From positions 1,612,001-1,676,000 of the forward strand of contig NZ_AP028070.1 in the NCBI RefSeq assembly GCF_030297175.1: a stretch of DNA of 64,000 nt. Reading direction: 5' to 3'. Below are positions 47,476 through 56,789 of this stretch, one piece after another; positions within the stretch are counted from its first letter, which is position 1; each line of letters begins with the position of its first letter. The stretch comes from Marinobacter sp. LA51. Its GTDB lineage: Bacteria; Pseudomonadota; Gammaproteobacteria; Pseudomonadales; Oleiphilaceae. Both the position numbers and the translations under genes were made by a program. The notes under the pieces are model-generated. The model searched no databases, had not been told where the DNA came from, and saw nothing but the letters and a program-made list of their open reading frames with translations.

Positions 47476-48897
47476 ATGACCCCAGTTATTGCCCTTGTCG
47501 GCCGCCCAAACGTAGGCAAGTCGACGCTTTTCAACCAAATGACCCGGTCCCGGGATGCACTGGTCGCGGATTTCCCCGGCCTTACCCGCGATCGCAAGTA
47601 TGGTGAGGGTAACTATGAGGGTCAGCGCTTCATTGTTATTGATACCGGTGGTCTGACCGGCGACGAAGAAGGGCTCGATGCGGAAATGGCGCGGCAGTCG
47701 ATGCAGGCCGTGGAAGAAGCTGACATTGTTCTCTTCCTGGTCGATGGCCGTGCCGGTTTGACCGGCGGCGATGAGACCATTGCCAACCACCTGCGCCGCT
47801 CTGGCAAGCAGGCGCACCTGGTCGTCAATAAAACTGACGGCCAAGACCCTGATATTGCTGCTGCGGATTTCTACAGTCTGGGCTACGAATCTACCTTCCT
47901 GATTGCGGCCTCCCATAACCGGGGTATCCGGTCGATGCTGGAGTTGTTGCTGCCGTCAGAAGAAGAGCGTGAAGCGGCCGATCGCGCGGACAGGTACCCA
48001 GGTATTCGGATTGGCGTGGTCGGACGTCCAAACGTGGGAAAATCCACGCTGGTTAACCGGATGCTGGGCGAAGATCGGGTCGTGGTCTACGACATGCCGG
48101 GTACCACCCGCGACAGTGTCTACATCCCTTACGAACGCCAGGGGCACGAATACACCTTGATCGATACCGCCGGCGTTCGTCGCCGGAAGAACGTTCGGGA
48201 AACCGTCGAGAAGTTCTCCATCATCAAGACCCTGCAGGCCATTGATGACGCCCACGTGGTTATTCTGGTGATTGACGCGAGGGAAGGGCTGGTTGATCAG
48301 GATTTGCACCTGATTGGCTTTGTTCTCGATGCTGGCCGATCGCTGGTGGTTGCCGTAAACAAGTGGGACGGCATGGATCCTGACGACCGGGCCAAGGTCA
48401 AGGAACAGGTACGGCGCCGGCTCGACTTCCTGGACTACGCCGACAAGCATTACATTTCGGCGCTGCACGGCTCCGGTGTCGGGGTTATGTACGATTCGGT
48501 GCAGGACTGTTATGAATCCGCCATGGCCAAGTGGCCCACCAACCGCCTGACCGCGATCCTCCAGGACGCCATTGCGCAGCACCAGCCACCGATGGTTCAT
48601 GGGCGCCGGATCAAGCTTCGTTTCGCCCACCAGGGTGGTTCCAACCCACCGGTTATCGTGGTCCATGGCAACCAGGTGGATGCGTTGCCGGGCTCCTACA
48701 AGCGCTATCTCGAAAATACGTTCCGCAAAGTCCTGAAGGTGACGGGCTCGCCCATCCGCTTCGAATTCAAGTCGGGCGAAAACCCATTTGCCGGTAAGGT
48801 GGATCGCCTCACGCCGCGGCAAAAGGTAAAGCAGGACAATGATCTGAAGAAGGGTCGGCGGATCAAGAAGACGCGCCAGAAAAGTCTCAAACGCTGA
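47476..48897 (+). CDS. der: Ribosome-assembly GTPase Der (EngA)
   Basis: A 473-residue tandem GTPase for 50S maturation. Each G domain starts with the P-loop GRPNVGKS (near 9 and near 182), with DTGG and DTAG switch-II motifs and NKTD / NKWD specificity motifs. The C-terminal KH-like domain begins near 360 and ends in a lysine-rich tail. Converges with pta. Confidence 0.97.
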   Translation: MTPVIALVGRPNVGKSTLFNQMTRSRDALVADFPGLTRDRKYGEGNYEGQRFIVIDTGGLTGDEEGLDAEMARQSMQAVEEADIVLFLVDGRAGLTGGDETIANHLRRSGKQAHLVVNKTDGQDPDIAAADFYSLGYESTFLIAASHNRGIRSMLELLLPSEEEREAADRADRYPGIRIGVVGRPNVGKSTLVNRMLGEDRVVVYDMPGTTRDSVYIPYERQGHEYTLIDTAGVRRRKNVRETVEKFSIIKTLQAIDDAHVVILVIDAREGLVDQDLHLIGFVLDAGRSLVVAVNKWDGMDPDDRAKVKEQVRRRLDFLDYADKHYISALHGSGVGVMYDSVQDCYESAMAKWPTNRLTAILQDAIAQHQPPMVHGRRIKLRFAHQGGSNPPVIVVHGNQVDALPGSYKRYLENTFRKVLKVTGSPIRFEFKSGENPFAGKVDRLTPRQKVKQDNDLKKGRRIKKTRQKSLKR

Positions 48898-48903
48898 ATG
48901 ACT

Positions 48904-48923
48904 GGGGGCTGGGATCAGCCCCC
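48904..48923. terminator. Hairpin between der and pta
   Basis: GGGGGCTG and CAGCCCCC form an 8-bp stem around GGAT. It sits between the two convergent stops and includes the pta stop codon. It has little T-tract on either side, so its strength is uncertain. Confidence 0.5.
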
Positions 48924-51077
48924 CTTGGCGTCCTCGACCTGTTTGGCCTGGACCGCGGTCAGGGCAATGGTGAAGACAATGTCTTCCACCAGCGCACCCC
49001 GGGAGAGGTCATTGACGGGTTTTCTCAGGCCTTGGAGCATTGGCCCGATACTGACAACATTGGCACTGCGCTGAACCGCCTTATAGGTGGTGTTGCCGGT
49101 GTTAAGGTCAGGGAATACAAATACCGTTGCTTTACCTGCCACCTTGCTGTCTGGCGCCTTGCTTTTTGCCACGCTCTCAATCGCCGCTGCGTCGTATTGC
49201 AGGGGGCCGTCGATGAGTAAGTCCGGTCGACGCTGCTGGGCTATCTTCGTTGCCTCACGTACCTTCTCCACATCCTGTCCGGTGCCGGATTCGCCGGTAC
49301 TGTAGCTGATCATCGCAACCACCGGCTCGATGCCAAAGGCCTCGGCGGACTCTGCGCTCTGAATGGCAATGTCCGCTAGTTCCTCGGCATTGGGATCCGG
49401 ATTGATGGCGCAATCGCCGTACACCACGACCTGCTCCGGCAACAACATGAAGAAGACCGACGACACCACCCGGGCGTGATCGTGGGTCTTGATCAGTTGC
49501 AGGGCCGGCCTTACCGTATTGGCCGTGGTATGAACCGCCCCTGAAACCAGCCCATCCGCTTCGTCCTGGGCCACCATCATGGTACCCAGCACCACATGAT
49601 CTTCCAGCATGGCCTGGGCCATATCCGGTGCCAGTCCCTTATGTTTTCGCAGCTCCACCATGGGTGCGATGTAGTCGTCCCGCACAGTGGCCGGATCGAT
49701 CACCTCGATGTCGTCGGGCAGTTTCAATCCCTGTGAGCTCGCCACGTTTCTGATTTCATTTGGATTGCCCAACAGTACACAGCGAGCCAGACCCCGCTGA
49801 TGGCAAATTATGGCAGCCTGCACGGTCCGGGGCTCGTTGCCTTCCGGCAAAACGATTCGCTTGTCGGCCGCTCTTGAGCGTTCGGACAGCTGGTAGCGGA
49901 AGGCCGGGGGCGAAAGCCGGCGCTGGCGTTGCACCTTCAGGTGATCCTGAAGCCAGTCGGTATCGATTTGTGTGGCGACGGCTTCCATGGCTCTGTCGAT
50001 GCGTTCGGGATCGTCCACCGGGATCGCAGAGGAAAGGTTCGCCAGCATATGGGCGGTTTCATAGGTGTTGGTGTCTGAGGCCATCACCGGCAATCCGGTA
50101 TCGAGGGCGCGGCGGCACAAATCAATAACGCGAGAATCAGGCAGCAGACCGCCGGTTAGCATCAGGCCGGCAAGGGGCACGCCGTTCAGGGCCGCCACAG
50201 CGGTGGTGACCACGATATCCTCCCGATCGCCAGGGGTGACCAACAGTGTGCCGGGCTTTAGAGTGTCGGCCATGTTCCTGATCGACCGGGCGACCACCGA
50301 AACCGATTGCACCCGACGCTTGTGCATCTGACCTTCGTTCAGAATTTGGATGTCCAGTTCGCGCGCAAGATCTGAGACTCGAGGTGCCAGCAACTCCGGC
50401 TGCCACGGAATTTCTGCGAGTAACTGGAATCGGTTATCGCTGAATACCTTACATTGGCTTCGGTAATGGGTGGGCGATGCCTCTTCTTCAGTGCGGCGCT
50501 GGAGCGAGAGCCCTGACAGGCCGTCCCGTTCCGGTTCGCCAACCTTGTTCAGGATCACGCCAATTACGTCCGGGTCGGACGGATCGGCAAACAGCCGCGC
50601 GGAGAAGTCGAGCTCGTCATCCAAAGCAGCGGGGCGGCTGCTCTTAGGTGAACTGACGAGAATGACTTCGGAGCCGAGATTGCGAGCGACTTCGACATTC
50701 AGTCGGGCGATATAGGCTTCCGTTCGATCAGGAACCAGGCCCTCAATGATGACCACATCTACATCCTGTGCAACTTTCTGATACTCGCCCACGATGGTTT
50801 CCATCAACAGGTCGGACTTGCCGCGATTCAGAAGGTGCTGGGCCTCTTTGAGAGACAGTGGGTCGGGTGGCTGGAGGTGACTGCGGGCACGAACAAATTC
50901 GACGGAGGTATCCCTGCCGTTGTTGTGCAGCGCCTCACCCTGATGGACGGATTGTAGGAACGGCTTGTAGAAGCCGACACTGACGCCAACCCGTTCCAGC
51001 GCTCGCAGCAGACCCAGGCAGACCGAGGTCAGGCCGGAGTCCAGGGACGTCGGAGCGATAAACAGACTTTTTGCCAT
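48915..51077 (-). CDS. pta: Phosphate acetyltransferase Pta (long form)
   Basis: A 720-residue enzyme converting acetyl-CoA and phosphate to acetyl phosphate. It has an N-terminal P-loop-like domain (FIAPTSLDSGLTSVCLGL), a middle DRTGG domain (about 215-330), and the C-terminal catalytic domain (about 390-715) with SYSTGESGTGQDVEKVREAT. It follows ackA by 24 bases on the minus strand. The pair makes or uses acetate. Confidence 0.96.
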   Translation of the reverse strand: MAKSLFIAPTSLDSGLTSVCLGLLRALERVGVSVGFYKPFLQSVHQGEALHNNGRDTSVEFVRARSHLQPPDPLSLKEAQHLLNRGKSDLLMETIVGEYQKVAQDVDVVIIEGLVPDRTEAYIARLNVEVARNLGSEVILVSSPKSSRPAALDDELDFSARLFADPSDPDVIGVILNKVGEPERDGLSGLSLQRRTEEEASPTHYRSQCKVFSDNRFQLLAEIPWQPELLAPRVSDLARELDIQILNEGQMHKRRVQSVSVVARSIRNMADTLKPGTLLVTPGDREDIVVTTAVAALNGVPLAGLMLTGGLLPDSRVIDLCRRALDTGLPVMASDTNTYETAHMLANLSSAIPVDDPERIDRAMEAVATQIDTDWLQDHLKVQRQRRLSPPAFRYQLSERSRAADKRIVLPEGNEPRTVQAAIICHQRGLARCVLLGNPNEIRNVASSQGLKLPDDIEVIDPATVRDDYIAPMVELRKHKGLAPDMAQAMLEDHVVLGTMMVAQDEADGLVSGAVHTTANTVRPALQLIKTHDHARVVSSVFFMLLPEQVVVYGDCAINPDPNAEELADIAIQSAESAEAFGIEPVVAMISYSTGESGTGQDVEKVREATKIAQQRRPDLLIDGPLQYDAAAIESVAKSKAPDSKVAGKATVFVFPDLNTGNTTYKAVQRSANVVSIGPMLQGLRKPVNDLSRGALVEDIVFTIALTAVQAKQVEDAKGG

Positions 51078-51101
51078 AACAGATTCCTGGAATTGAAAGG
51101 G

Positions 51102-52295
51102 TTAAACCGAGCCGCTAGTGGCAAGCCGTGACGTCTCCGTGGCGATCACCAGTTCTTCATCAGTGGGGATGACCAGAACGGGAAAGCGGGAATCGCCGCT
51201 CTCGATATGACCCTGATTATGTGCCCCATGGGCTTCATTCAGTTCTTTGTCGATCTGGAATCCCATTAATGGGAGATGGCTGAGAGTCTGTTGCCGGACT
51301 CTGGAACTGTTTTCACCGATTCCGCCGGTAAAGACCAGGGCATCGAGGGAGGTAAGTGAGGCCATCATAGCGCCAATGTACTTGGCCAGCCGAAAGCAAA
51401 AGATCTCGATGGCCAGTGCCGAGGGCTCATGTCCACGGTCGGCAAGATCGCAGAGGGAGCGCATGTCGTTAGTCTGGCCGGAGAGCCCCAACAAACCGCT
51501 TTGTTTGTTCAGTACTTCGTTCAGTTCTTCGGCGGAAATTCCTTTGCCGGCAAGGAAGTCGAACAGACCGGGATCCACGTCACCGCTACGAGTGCCCATC
51601 ACCAGGCCTTCCAGTGGCGTTAATCCCATGCTGGTATCGACACTGATGCCATCGCGAATTGCGGTGATGCTGCAGCCGTTACCAAGATGGGCCGAGATGA
51701 TGGATGTAGTTGCCGGTGTTCTTCCCAGCAGCCGGGCTGCTTCGTGGGCCATGAAGTAATGGCTGGTGCCGTGAAATCCATACCGCCTGACGGCCCAGTC
51801 GCGGTAGTAAGACTCGGGCAGGGCATACATAAATGCTCTAGGCGGCAGGGTTTGGTGAAAGGCGGTATCAAAGACCGCAACTTGCGGAACGCTGGGAAAC
51901 AGACGTCGGGTTGCCGAGATTCCATCGAGGTTCACCGGGTTGTGCAAGGGTGCCAGGCTGGCGCAGTACTCGATAGCGGCGATGGTTTCGTCATTGAGCA
52001 GGGCTGCCTCACGAAAGGTTTCCCCACCATGGACAACCCGGTGGCCAATGGCGAATGGATCGTTCGCTATAATGGCCTGGTCCTTCAAGACCCTGATCAG
52101 AGTGCTGAGGGCAATTTCGTGGGAAGCGCCGGTTGGCAATGGCACTGGCTGCTCGCTACCGGCGATCCGGGCAAAGGCATCACTGCTGTTCAGGCGTTCG
52201 GCGAGGGCGGAGGCCCGCTTGCGGTGTTGGTCGTCAAAAACGGCCAGTTTCAGCGATGAACTACCGCAATTGATGACGAGTAGGTTGGCATCCAT
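51102..52295 (-). CDS. ackA: Acetate kinase AckA
   Basis: A 397-residue kinase interconverting acetyl phosphate and acetate. Signatures are VINCGSSSLKLAVFD at the start, IGHRVVHGGE, RRYGFHGTSH, SAHLGNGCSI and FTGGIGENSS, all intact. It lies 21 bases downstream of a GGDEF/EAL gene and 24 upstream of pta, so the three probably share a transcript. Confidence 0.96.
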   Translation of the reverse strand: MDANLLVINCGSSSLKLAVFDDQHRKRASALAERLNSSDAFARIAGSEQPVPLPTGASHEIALSTLIRVLKDQAIIANDPFAIGHRVVHGGETFREAALLNDETIAAIEYCASLAPLHNPVNLDGISATRRLFPSVPQVAVFDTAFHQTLPPRAFMYALPESYYRDWAVRRYGFHGTSHYFMAHEAARLLGRTPATTSIISAHLGNGCSITAIRDGISVDTSMGLTPLEGLVMGTRSGDVDPGLFDFLAGKGISAEELNEVLNKQSGLLGLSGQTNDMRSLCDLADRGHEPSALAIEIFCFRLAKYIGAMMASLTSLDALVFTGGIGENSSRVRQQTLSHLPLMGFQIDKELNEAHGAHNQGHIESGDSRFPVLVIPTDEELVIATETSRLATSGSV

Positions 52296-52316
52296 GGTTC
52301 GAGGGGCCTTGATCGA

Positions 52317-54734
52317 TCAGATCTGCACGCGTTGGTTGGTCTTGAGCCAGGCTTCAAATTCCGTGGCGGGCAGCGGGCGGCTATAAAAATAGCCTTGGGA
52401 GAAATCACACCCTTCGGCTTTCAGGAAGTGGGTCTGGCACTCTTCTTCAACGCCCTCGGCAATCACACGCAGCCCCAGGCTATGGGCCATGTTTATAATG
52501 GCCCGAACCAGCGACGCGTCTTCCGGCTCCTTCATTACATCTTGCACAAAGGATTTATCGATTTTCAGGGTGTCGAAGGGATAACTCTTCAGGTAGCTGA
52601 GTGCCGAATACCCGGTACCAAAGTCGTCAACGGACAGGCGAATGCCCTCCCGGTCAAGCAGGCGCAGGATTTCGGACGTTTCGATGGAATTGTCCAGAAT
52701 CAGTCGCTCTGTGATTTCAAGTTCGAGCTGTTCTGCTTCAAGGCCGCTGTTATCAAGTGCCTGCATGACCGCGTCGGTAAAGCGTGGGTCCCTGAACTGT
52801 CGAGGAGAAACGTTCACCGAAATGCCGATGTTCCTTCCGGCAATCTCTTTCCATTCAACCGCGGCCTTGCAGGCCTCTTCCAGCACCCATTCGCCGATGG
52901 GGATAATCAGGCCGGTTTCCTCGGCGAGCGGAATAAAGCGGTCTGGCATTACCATGCCCATGGTGGGATTGTGCCAGCGCAGCAGCGCCTCGACCGCAAC
53001 CAGGTTGCCGGAATCGGTATGAACAATGGGTTGGTAATAGAGTTCAAGCTCCTTGAGCTCCATCGCCCGGCGCAGGCGCGACTCCATTTGCAGACGTTCG
53101 TGGGAAACCTCAGTCATTTCCGGGGTGAAATGAGCGTAGGCACTCTTACCCTTGTGTTTGGCCTGGTACATCGCGGCGTCGGCGTGCTGGAGCAGGGTGC
53201 CGCTGTTGTCGGAATCGACCGGGAACACGGCGATACCGATACTGGTGGTGATGAATACCTCCTGTCCATTCAGGATGTACGGTGGCGAAAAGGTTTTCAG
53301 AATGCGATCGGCGACCTGAGAGGAGGCATCGGGCCCGGTCAGGCCAGGCAGAATCACCAGGAATTCGTCACCGCCCAGTCGGGCTACGGTACTGGTACCG
53401 CGCAGGCAGCTGGAAATGCGCCGGGCCGCCTCAACCAGCAGGTTGTCGCCGGCATCATGACCCAGGGTGTCATTGATGTGTTTGAAGTTGTCGAGATCCA
53501 GAAACATCACCCCGACCTGGGTGTTTTCGCGTCGAGCTTGGGCCAAAGCAAGCTTGAGACGGTCCAGCGCCAGCATTCGATTAGGCAGTCCCGTCAGGAT
53601 GTCGTAATTGGCCTGGCGCAGCAGTTGCTGCTCGTAACGCTTTCGAATACTGATGTCTTCGCCCAGAATCAGGTAGCCGGTGGTGTCGCTACCGCTGTCT
53701 TTGATGGGGGTAACGATGAGCTGCTCCCAGAATCGCTCGCCATTCTTGCGAATACTGTTGACCTCACCCTGCCAGACACCGACCCGTTGAACCTGAAGCC
53801 GGATGGATTGCCACAGGTGCCGGCTTTCACGGTTCTCCAGGTCATTTTCACTGAGTGCGCCCGGGTGTTTGCCAATAATTGAGGAGGCACTGTAGCCGGT
53901 CAGTTGGGTGAATTTCTGGTTGGCAAACTCGACCCGCCATTGCCGATCGCAGATAAGAACCGAGGAAGGGCTCTGTTCAATAGCTTTGGAAAACTTGCGA
54001 ATTTCGGCGGCATCCCGCTCTTGGCGGACTACGTCATCGTTCAGGCGCTCCCGCATCTGATTGATGGCATCGGTAACGCGACCGAGCTCATCTCTCTCAT
54101 TGGAGGGTGTTCGGGGACGATCAAGCTCCAGTGGCCGGGAAAGGTTAGACAGGGAGAAGTCCCGGGCGTAATCGGCCATGGTTGAAAGGTGGCGGGTGAC
54201 GAAGTGCTGAAAGATCCAGATGATCAGGATGGAGACAAAAAAGGTTTTCAGGAATTGGGTGGTCAGGATGATGCCAACCTTGTGTTCCATTTCCTCATAA
54301 ACCCGCTCCAGATTAGCGGTGACGGTCAGTTCTCCGAGCTCGAACATCTCGTCCCCCATGTGAACGAGCCTGAAGCTGTGAGACCGGGTTTGTGCGCCAC
54401 GTGGAATATCGCCCATGACCAGTTCGGAATCTGGCTCAATGCGCAGTCGCAGATGAGCAATGTCAGGCAGGCTAAGGATACCTTCCATTTGAGTCTGCAG
54501 AAGTTTTTGGTCCAGTGCCCACAGGCTTCTGGCAAGGCTGGAAGAATAGCCGGCTTCGACAACGTCCATACGGTTGTCGATCTGGGACAGGTCTTTCCTG
54601 TAGTCGGTGTAGATCTGGATACCGGAGGCAATCAGGGTGAACGCCGAGCTGAATAGGAGTATCCAGGCCAGCAGCCTGAAGGACAGGGGAGAGCCTTTTC
54701 GGAATCGTTGAAGACGCGTCGACAATTTTGGCAT
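52317..54734 (-). CDS. Membrane sensor with HAMP, PAS, GGDEF and EAL domains
   Basis: An 805-residue c-di-GMP enzyme. It has TM1 near 20-40, a periplasmic sensor to about 150, TM2 near 165, HAMP, and a PAS domain (about 245-365). A GGDEF domain has intact GGDEF at 454-458 but no RxxD inhibitory site. The EAL domain keeps EAL at 582-584, SVNVSPRQF, DDFGTG and LKIDKS, so both activities are possible. Start: ATG at 54734; a GTG at 54752 is an alternative, and neither has a good Shine-Dalgarno. The gene heads a probable operon with ackA-pta. Confidence 0.9.
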   Translation of the reverse strand: MPKLSTRLQRFRKGSPLSFRLLAWILLFSSAFTLIASGIQIYTDYRKDLSQIDNRMDVVEAGYSSSLARSLWALDQKLLQTQMEGILSLPDIAHLRLRIEPDSELVMGDIPRGAQTRSHSFRLVHMGDEMFELGELTVTANLERVYEEMEHKVGIILTTQFLKTFFVSILIIWIFQHFVTRHLSTMADYARDFSLSNLSRPLELDRPRTPSNERDELGRVTDAINQMRERLNDDVVRQERDAAEIRKFSKAIEQSPSSVLICDRQWRVEFANQKFTQLTGYSASSIIGKHPGALSENDLENRESRHLWQSIRLQVQRVGVWQGEVNSIRKNGERFWEQLIVTPIKDSGSDTTGYLILGEDISIRKRYEQQLLRQANYDILTGLPNRMLALDRLKLALAQARRENTQVGVMFLDLDNFKHINDTLGHDAGDNLLVEAARRISSCLRGTSTVARLGGDEFLVILPGLTGPDASSQVADRILKTFSPPYILNGQEVFITTSIGIAVFPVDSDNSGTLLQHADAAMYQAKHKGKSAYAHFTPEMTEVSHERLQMESRLRRAMELKELELYYQPIVHTDSGNLVAVEALLRWHNPTMGMVMPDRFIPLAEETGLIIPIGEWVLEEACKAAVEWKEIAGRNIGISVNVSPRQFRDPRFTDAVMQALDNSGLEAEQLELEITERLILDNSIETSEILRLLDREGIRLSVDDFGTGYSALSYLKSYPFDTLKIDKSFVQDVMKEPEDASLVRAIINMAHSLGLRVIAEGVEEECQTHFLKAEGCDFSQGYFYSRPLPATEFEAWLKTNQRVQI

Positions 54735-54894
54735 GCCGTAAACTTCTGCCACCCGGTCTGGTTTATAGGTGCGTGCGAGCCGCTACCTGTTCGACTATAG
54801 CAGTAGTTTGTTTCAACTGTCGTGCAAACGTTGGAAAAATAGAGAGAAACGTGTGCCTGATCAGTAAATTTGGAGGGCCACTAAGTACGCGCAT

Positions 54895-54936
54895 TTGATC
54901 TGAGTCAATGTCGGCTGTGCTGCTGTCGCGTAATTT
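54895..54936 (+). promoter_or_regulatory. Class-II FNR/Anr promoter of the CcoM-like gene
   Basis: TTGATCTGAGTCAA (54895-54908) is a near-consensus Anr/FNR box. TAATTT (54931-54936) sits where a -10 would be if the box is centred at -41.5, giving a start near 54943. Activation at low oxygen is inferred. Confidence 0.65.
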
Positions 54937-54973
54937 GAGCGCTAAAGTCGCAATTGTAAAGCCGGAGGGGCAG

Positions 54974-55126
54974 ATGTACGTAGACGCTATCGTAATCGCG
55001 GGGGTTGTAACGGTATTGATGATGCTAGGGTTTTTCGTGGGGGTCGGGGTATTCGTAATGAGAGACCAGAAACTGCACGGTCAAAACGGGGGAGGGAAAT
55101 CGTCCGCAGACAAACCGCCTATATAG
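54974..55126 (+). CDS. ccoM: Small membrane protein, CcoM-like cbb3 oxidase subunit
   Basis: A 50-residue protein starting MYVDAIVIAGVVTVLMMLGF, with a single transmembrane helix (about 4-29) and a charged, glycine-rich cytosolic tail. The N-terminal half resembles my recollection of Pseudomonas stutzeri CcoM, a small subunit of cbb3 cytochrome oxidase. GGAGGGG lies 5 bases before the ATG at 54974; a longer in-frame start at 54908 overlaps the Anr box. Oxygen-responsive control fits an oxidase subunit. The assignment rests on a short match and on context. Confidence 0.6.
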   Translation: MYVDAIVIAGVVTVLMMLGFFVGVGVFVMRDQKLHGQNGGGKSSADKPPI

Positions 55127-55147
55127 GCGGATACTGGCAAGAAGAAA

Positions 55148-55223
55148 TGGCGTCCCCTAGGGGGTTCGAACCCCTGTTGCCGCCGTGAAAGGGCGGAGTC
55201 CTAGGCCACTAGACGAAGGGGAC
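55148..55223 (-). tRNA. tRNA-Glu (anticodon TTC)
   Basis: A 76-base tRNA. On the minus strand the acceptor GTCCCCT pairs with AGGGGAC. The anticodon arm is CCGCCCTTTCACGGCGG with TTC, the T arm GGGGTTCGAACCCC, and CCA is encoded. It reads GAA/GAG. Confidence 0.96.
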
Positions 55224-55340
55224 GCAACGTTTTCAAAAGCTTGCCTCGTCGAGGTGGCGCGTATATTAAATAAGGCTCCGGGGTGTGTCAACGATTTTCC
55301 CAAAAAAAATGAATTAATTTAGCCATTCCCTTTTTCGGGC

Positions 55341-56246
55341 TCATTGGCGCACCGAATCCTCCAGCGCCGCCTGAAGTTCAGGAAACCGAAAATTATAACC
55401 CTGTGCGGTTAGTCGAGCCGGTTTGGCCTTTTGTCCCGTCAGCAACAGTCCCGCCATTTCTCCCAAGGCAATTCTGAGAACGGGGGCTGGAGCAGGAAAC
55501 AGGGTTGGTCGCCGAACAGCTTTGCCCAGGCATCGAGTGAATTCGGCATTCGTTACCGGGTTCGGGCTGACCACATTGTAGGGGCCCGAGGCGTCGTCCT
55601 GTTCCAGCATCCATATAAGTGCTCCGACTACGTCATCCCGGTGCACCCAAGGCATGTACTGGCGGCCGTCTCCGAGCCGGCCGCCCAGTCCCAGCTTGAA
55701 GGGCGTCACCATCCGCGCCAGAAAGCCGCCGCCTGGCCCGGCCACAACGCCGGTTCTGGACAGGCACACCCGGACATTATCCCGCTCCAGCGCCAGGGCA
55801 GCATTTTCCCAGTCCCGACAGAGCTGATGAGTGAACTCATCATGGGGGTGGGTCTGTTCTGTGACCTCAGAGTCGGCTTGATTGCCATAGAAGCCTACCG
55901 CCGATCCTGAAACCATCACTTGAGGCGGCGTCTCCCAGCTTCTGATTACATCGACCAGCGTTTCGGTGATGCCGATACGGCTGTCTCTAAGCTCCTGCTT
56001 GCGTTTATCCGACCAGCGCTTATCAGCAATGCCTTCTCCTGCGAGATTAATAACAGCGTCGTAGCCGGGGTGGGATCGAAGCTGCTTCAGGTCCTGCGTG
56101 GTTTCTACCCGCCCGCAGGCAGCTAGGACATCGTCTGGGTTCTGACGGCTGAGTACGGTCAATTCGTAGCCGCGATTCAGCAATTCGGGGCACAGGACTT
56201 TGCCAATAAAGCCGGTGCCGCCGGTAACAAGAATGCGTTTTTTCAT
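55341..56246 (-). CDS. TIGR01777/YfcH-family NAD(P)-dependent epimerase-like protein
   Basis: A 301-residue short-chain dehydrogenase-like protein. The nucleotide-binding ILVTGGTGFIG opens the protein. AVINLAGEGIADKRWSDKRK and SGSAVGFYG follow, and a C-terminal DUF1731 segment (about 250-298) completes the YfcH/TIGR01777 pattern. The substrate is unknown. A GGTGACC inverted repeat lies 42-57 bases upstream of its start. Confidence 0.87.
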   Translation of the reverse strand: MKKRILVTGGTGFIGKVLCPELLNRGYELTVLSRQNPDDVLAACGRVETTQDLKQLRSHPGYDAVINLAGEGIADKRWSDKRKQELRDSRIGITETLVDVIRSWETPPQVMVSGSAVGFYGNQADSEVTEQTHPHDEFTHQLCRDWENAALALERDNVRVCLSRTGVVAGPGGGFLARMVTPFKLGLGGRLGDGRQYMPWVHRDDVVGALIWMLEQDDASGPYNVVSPNPVTNAEFTRCLGKAVRRPTLFPAPAPVLRIALGEMAGLLLTGQKAKPARLTAQGYNFRFPELQAALEDSVRQ

Positions 56247-56287
56247 GGCTTTTGTGCTCCTTGCTCTTCACCCCTAAAAGGGCTTCT

Positions 56288-56303
56288 GGTGACCAGGGTC
56301 ACC
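56288..56303. promoter_or_regulatory. Operator-like inverted repeat upstream of the TIGR01777 gene
   Basis: GGTGACC and GGTCACC are perfect 7-base arms separated by AG. They lie in the 71-base gap between two minus-strand genes. No cognate regulator is identified. Confidence 0.35.
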
Positions 56304-56317
56304 TGCCGCGCTGGAAA

Positions 56318-56689
56318 TCAGCCTTTCATGCCGCTTAGCTGATGCATAACGACATCTTTAATGGCTTCACCAAGTTGCGGATTTTCGCCGATTGGCGGTG
56401 CTAGCTCTATAGCGACTCCGTGTGTTTCCTCGAGCCCTTTGATCATAGCCGGCACGTCTTTTCGCAGGTGTCGGCCCGCTGCCAGGAACAGGGGGACAAT
56501 CGTAAACTGATGCACTCCGTCCTTAACGCCTTCTGCCACGATATCGTCCAGTGAAGGTTCGGCCAGCTCCATGTAGGCAATGCGCGAGTCGGCGACGGCG
56601 GTAAGGGTAGGGGTGGCGAGGTTCTCAAATGTCTCGCACCAGCGCTTGTCACTACTGCCGTGTGCTAACAGAATAATGCGATTGCTCAT
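56318..56689 (-). CDS. Short CbiX-family sirohydrochlorin chelatase-like protein
   Basis: A 123-residue single-domain CbiX protein. RIILLAHGSSDKRW near the start carries the conserved active-site histidine, and PLFLAAGRHLRKDVP the second. Homologues insert Co2+ or Fe2+ into sirohydrochlorin for cobalamin or siroheme; the metal cannot be told here. The ATG at 56689 has AGGAG about 6 bases upstream. The longer in-frame start at 56893 would overlap the divergent DUF924 gene. Confidence 0.82.
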   Translation of the reverse strand: MSNRIILLAHGSSDKRWCETFENLATPTLTAVADSRIAYMELAEPSLDDIVAEGVKDGVHQFTIVPLFLAAGRHLRKDVPAMIKGLEETHGVAIELAPPIGENPQLGEAIKDVVMHQLSGMKG

Positions 56690-56789
56690 CTGTGCTCCTG
56701 AGTCATCAGTTCTGGGGTGGTGATCGTAAACCCGCGCTGTGGCTTTAACAGCCGGTTCACAAACGTTAAAAATAGCAGGGTGTTGCTTT

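Noticed and set aside
52332..53882. 516-codon plus-strand frame opposite the GGDEF/EAL gene
   Set aside because: The minus strand encodes intact PAS, GGDEF and EAL domains; the plus frame is its antisense shadow.
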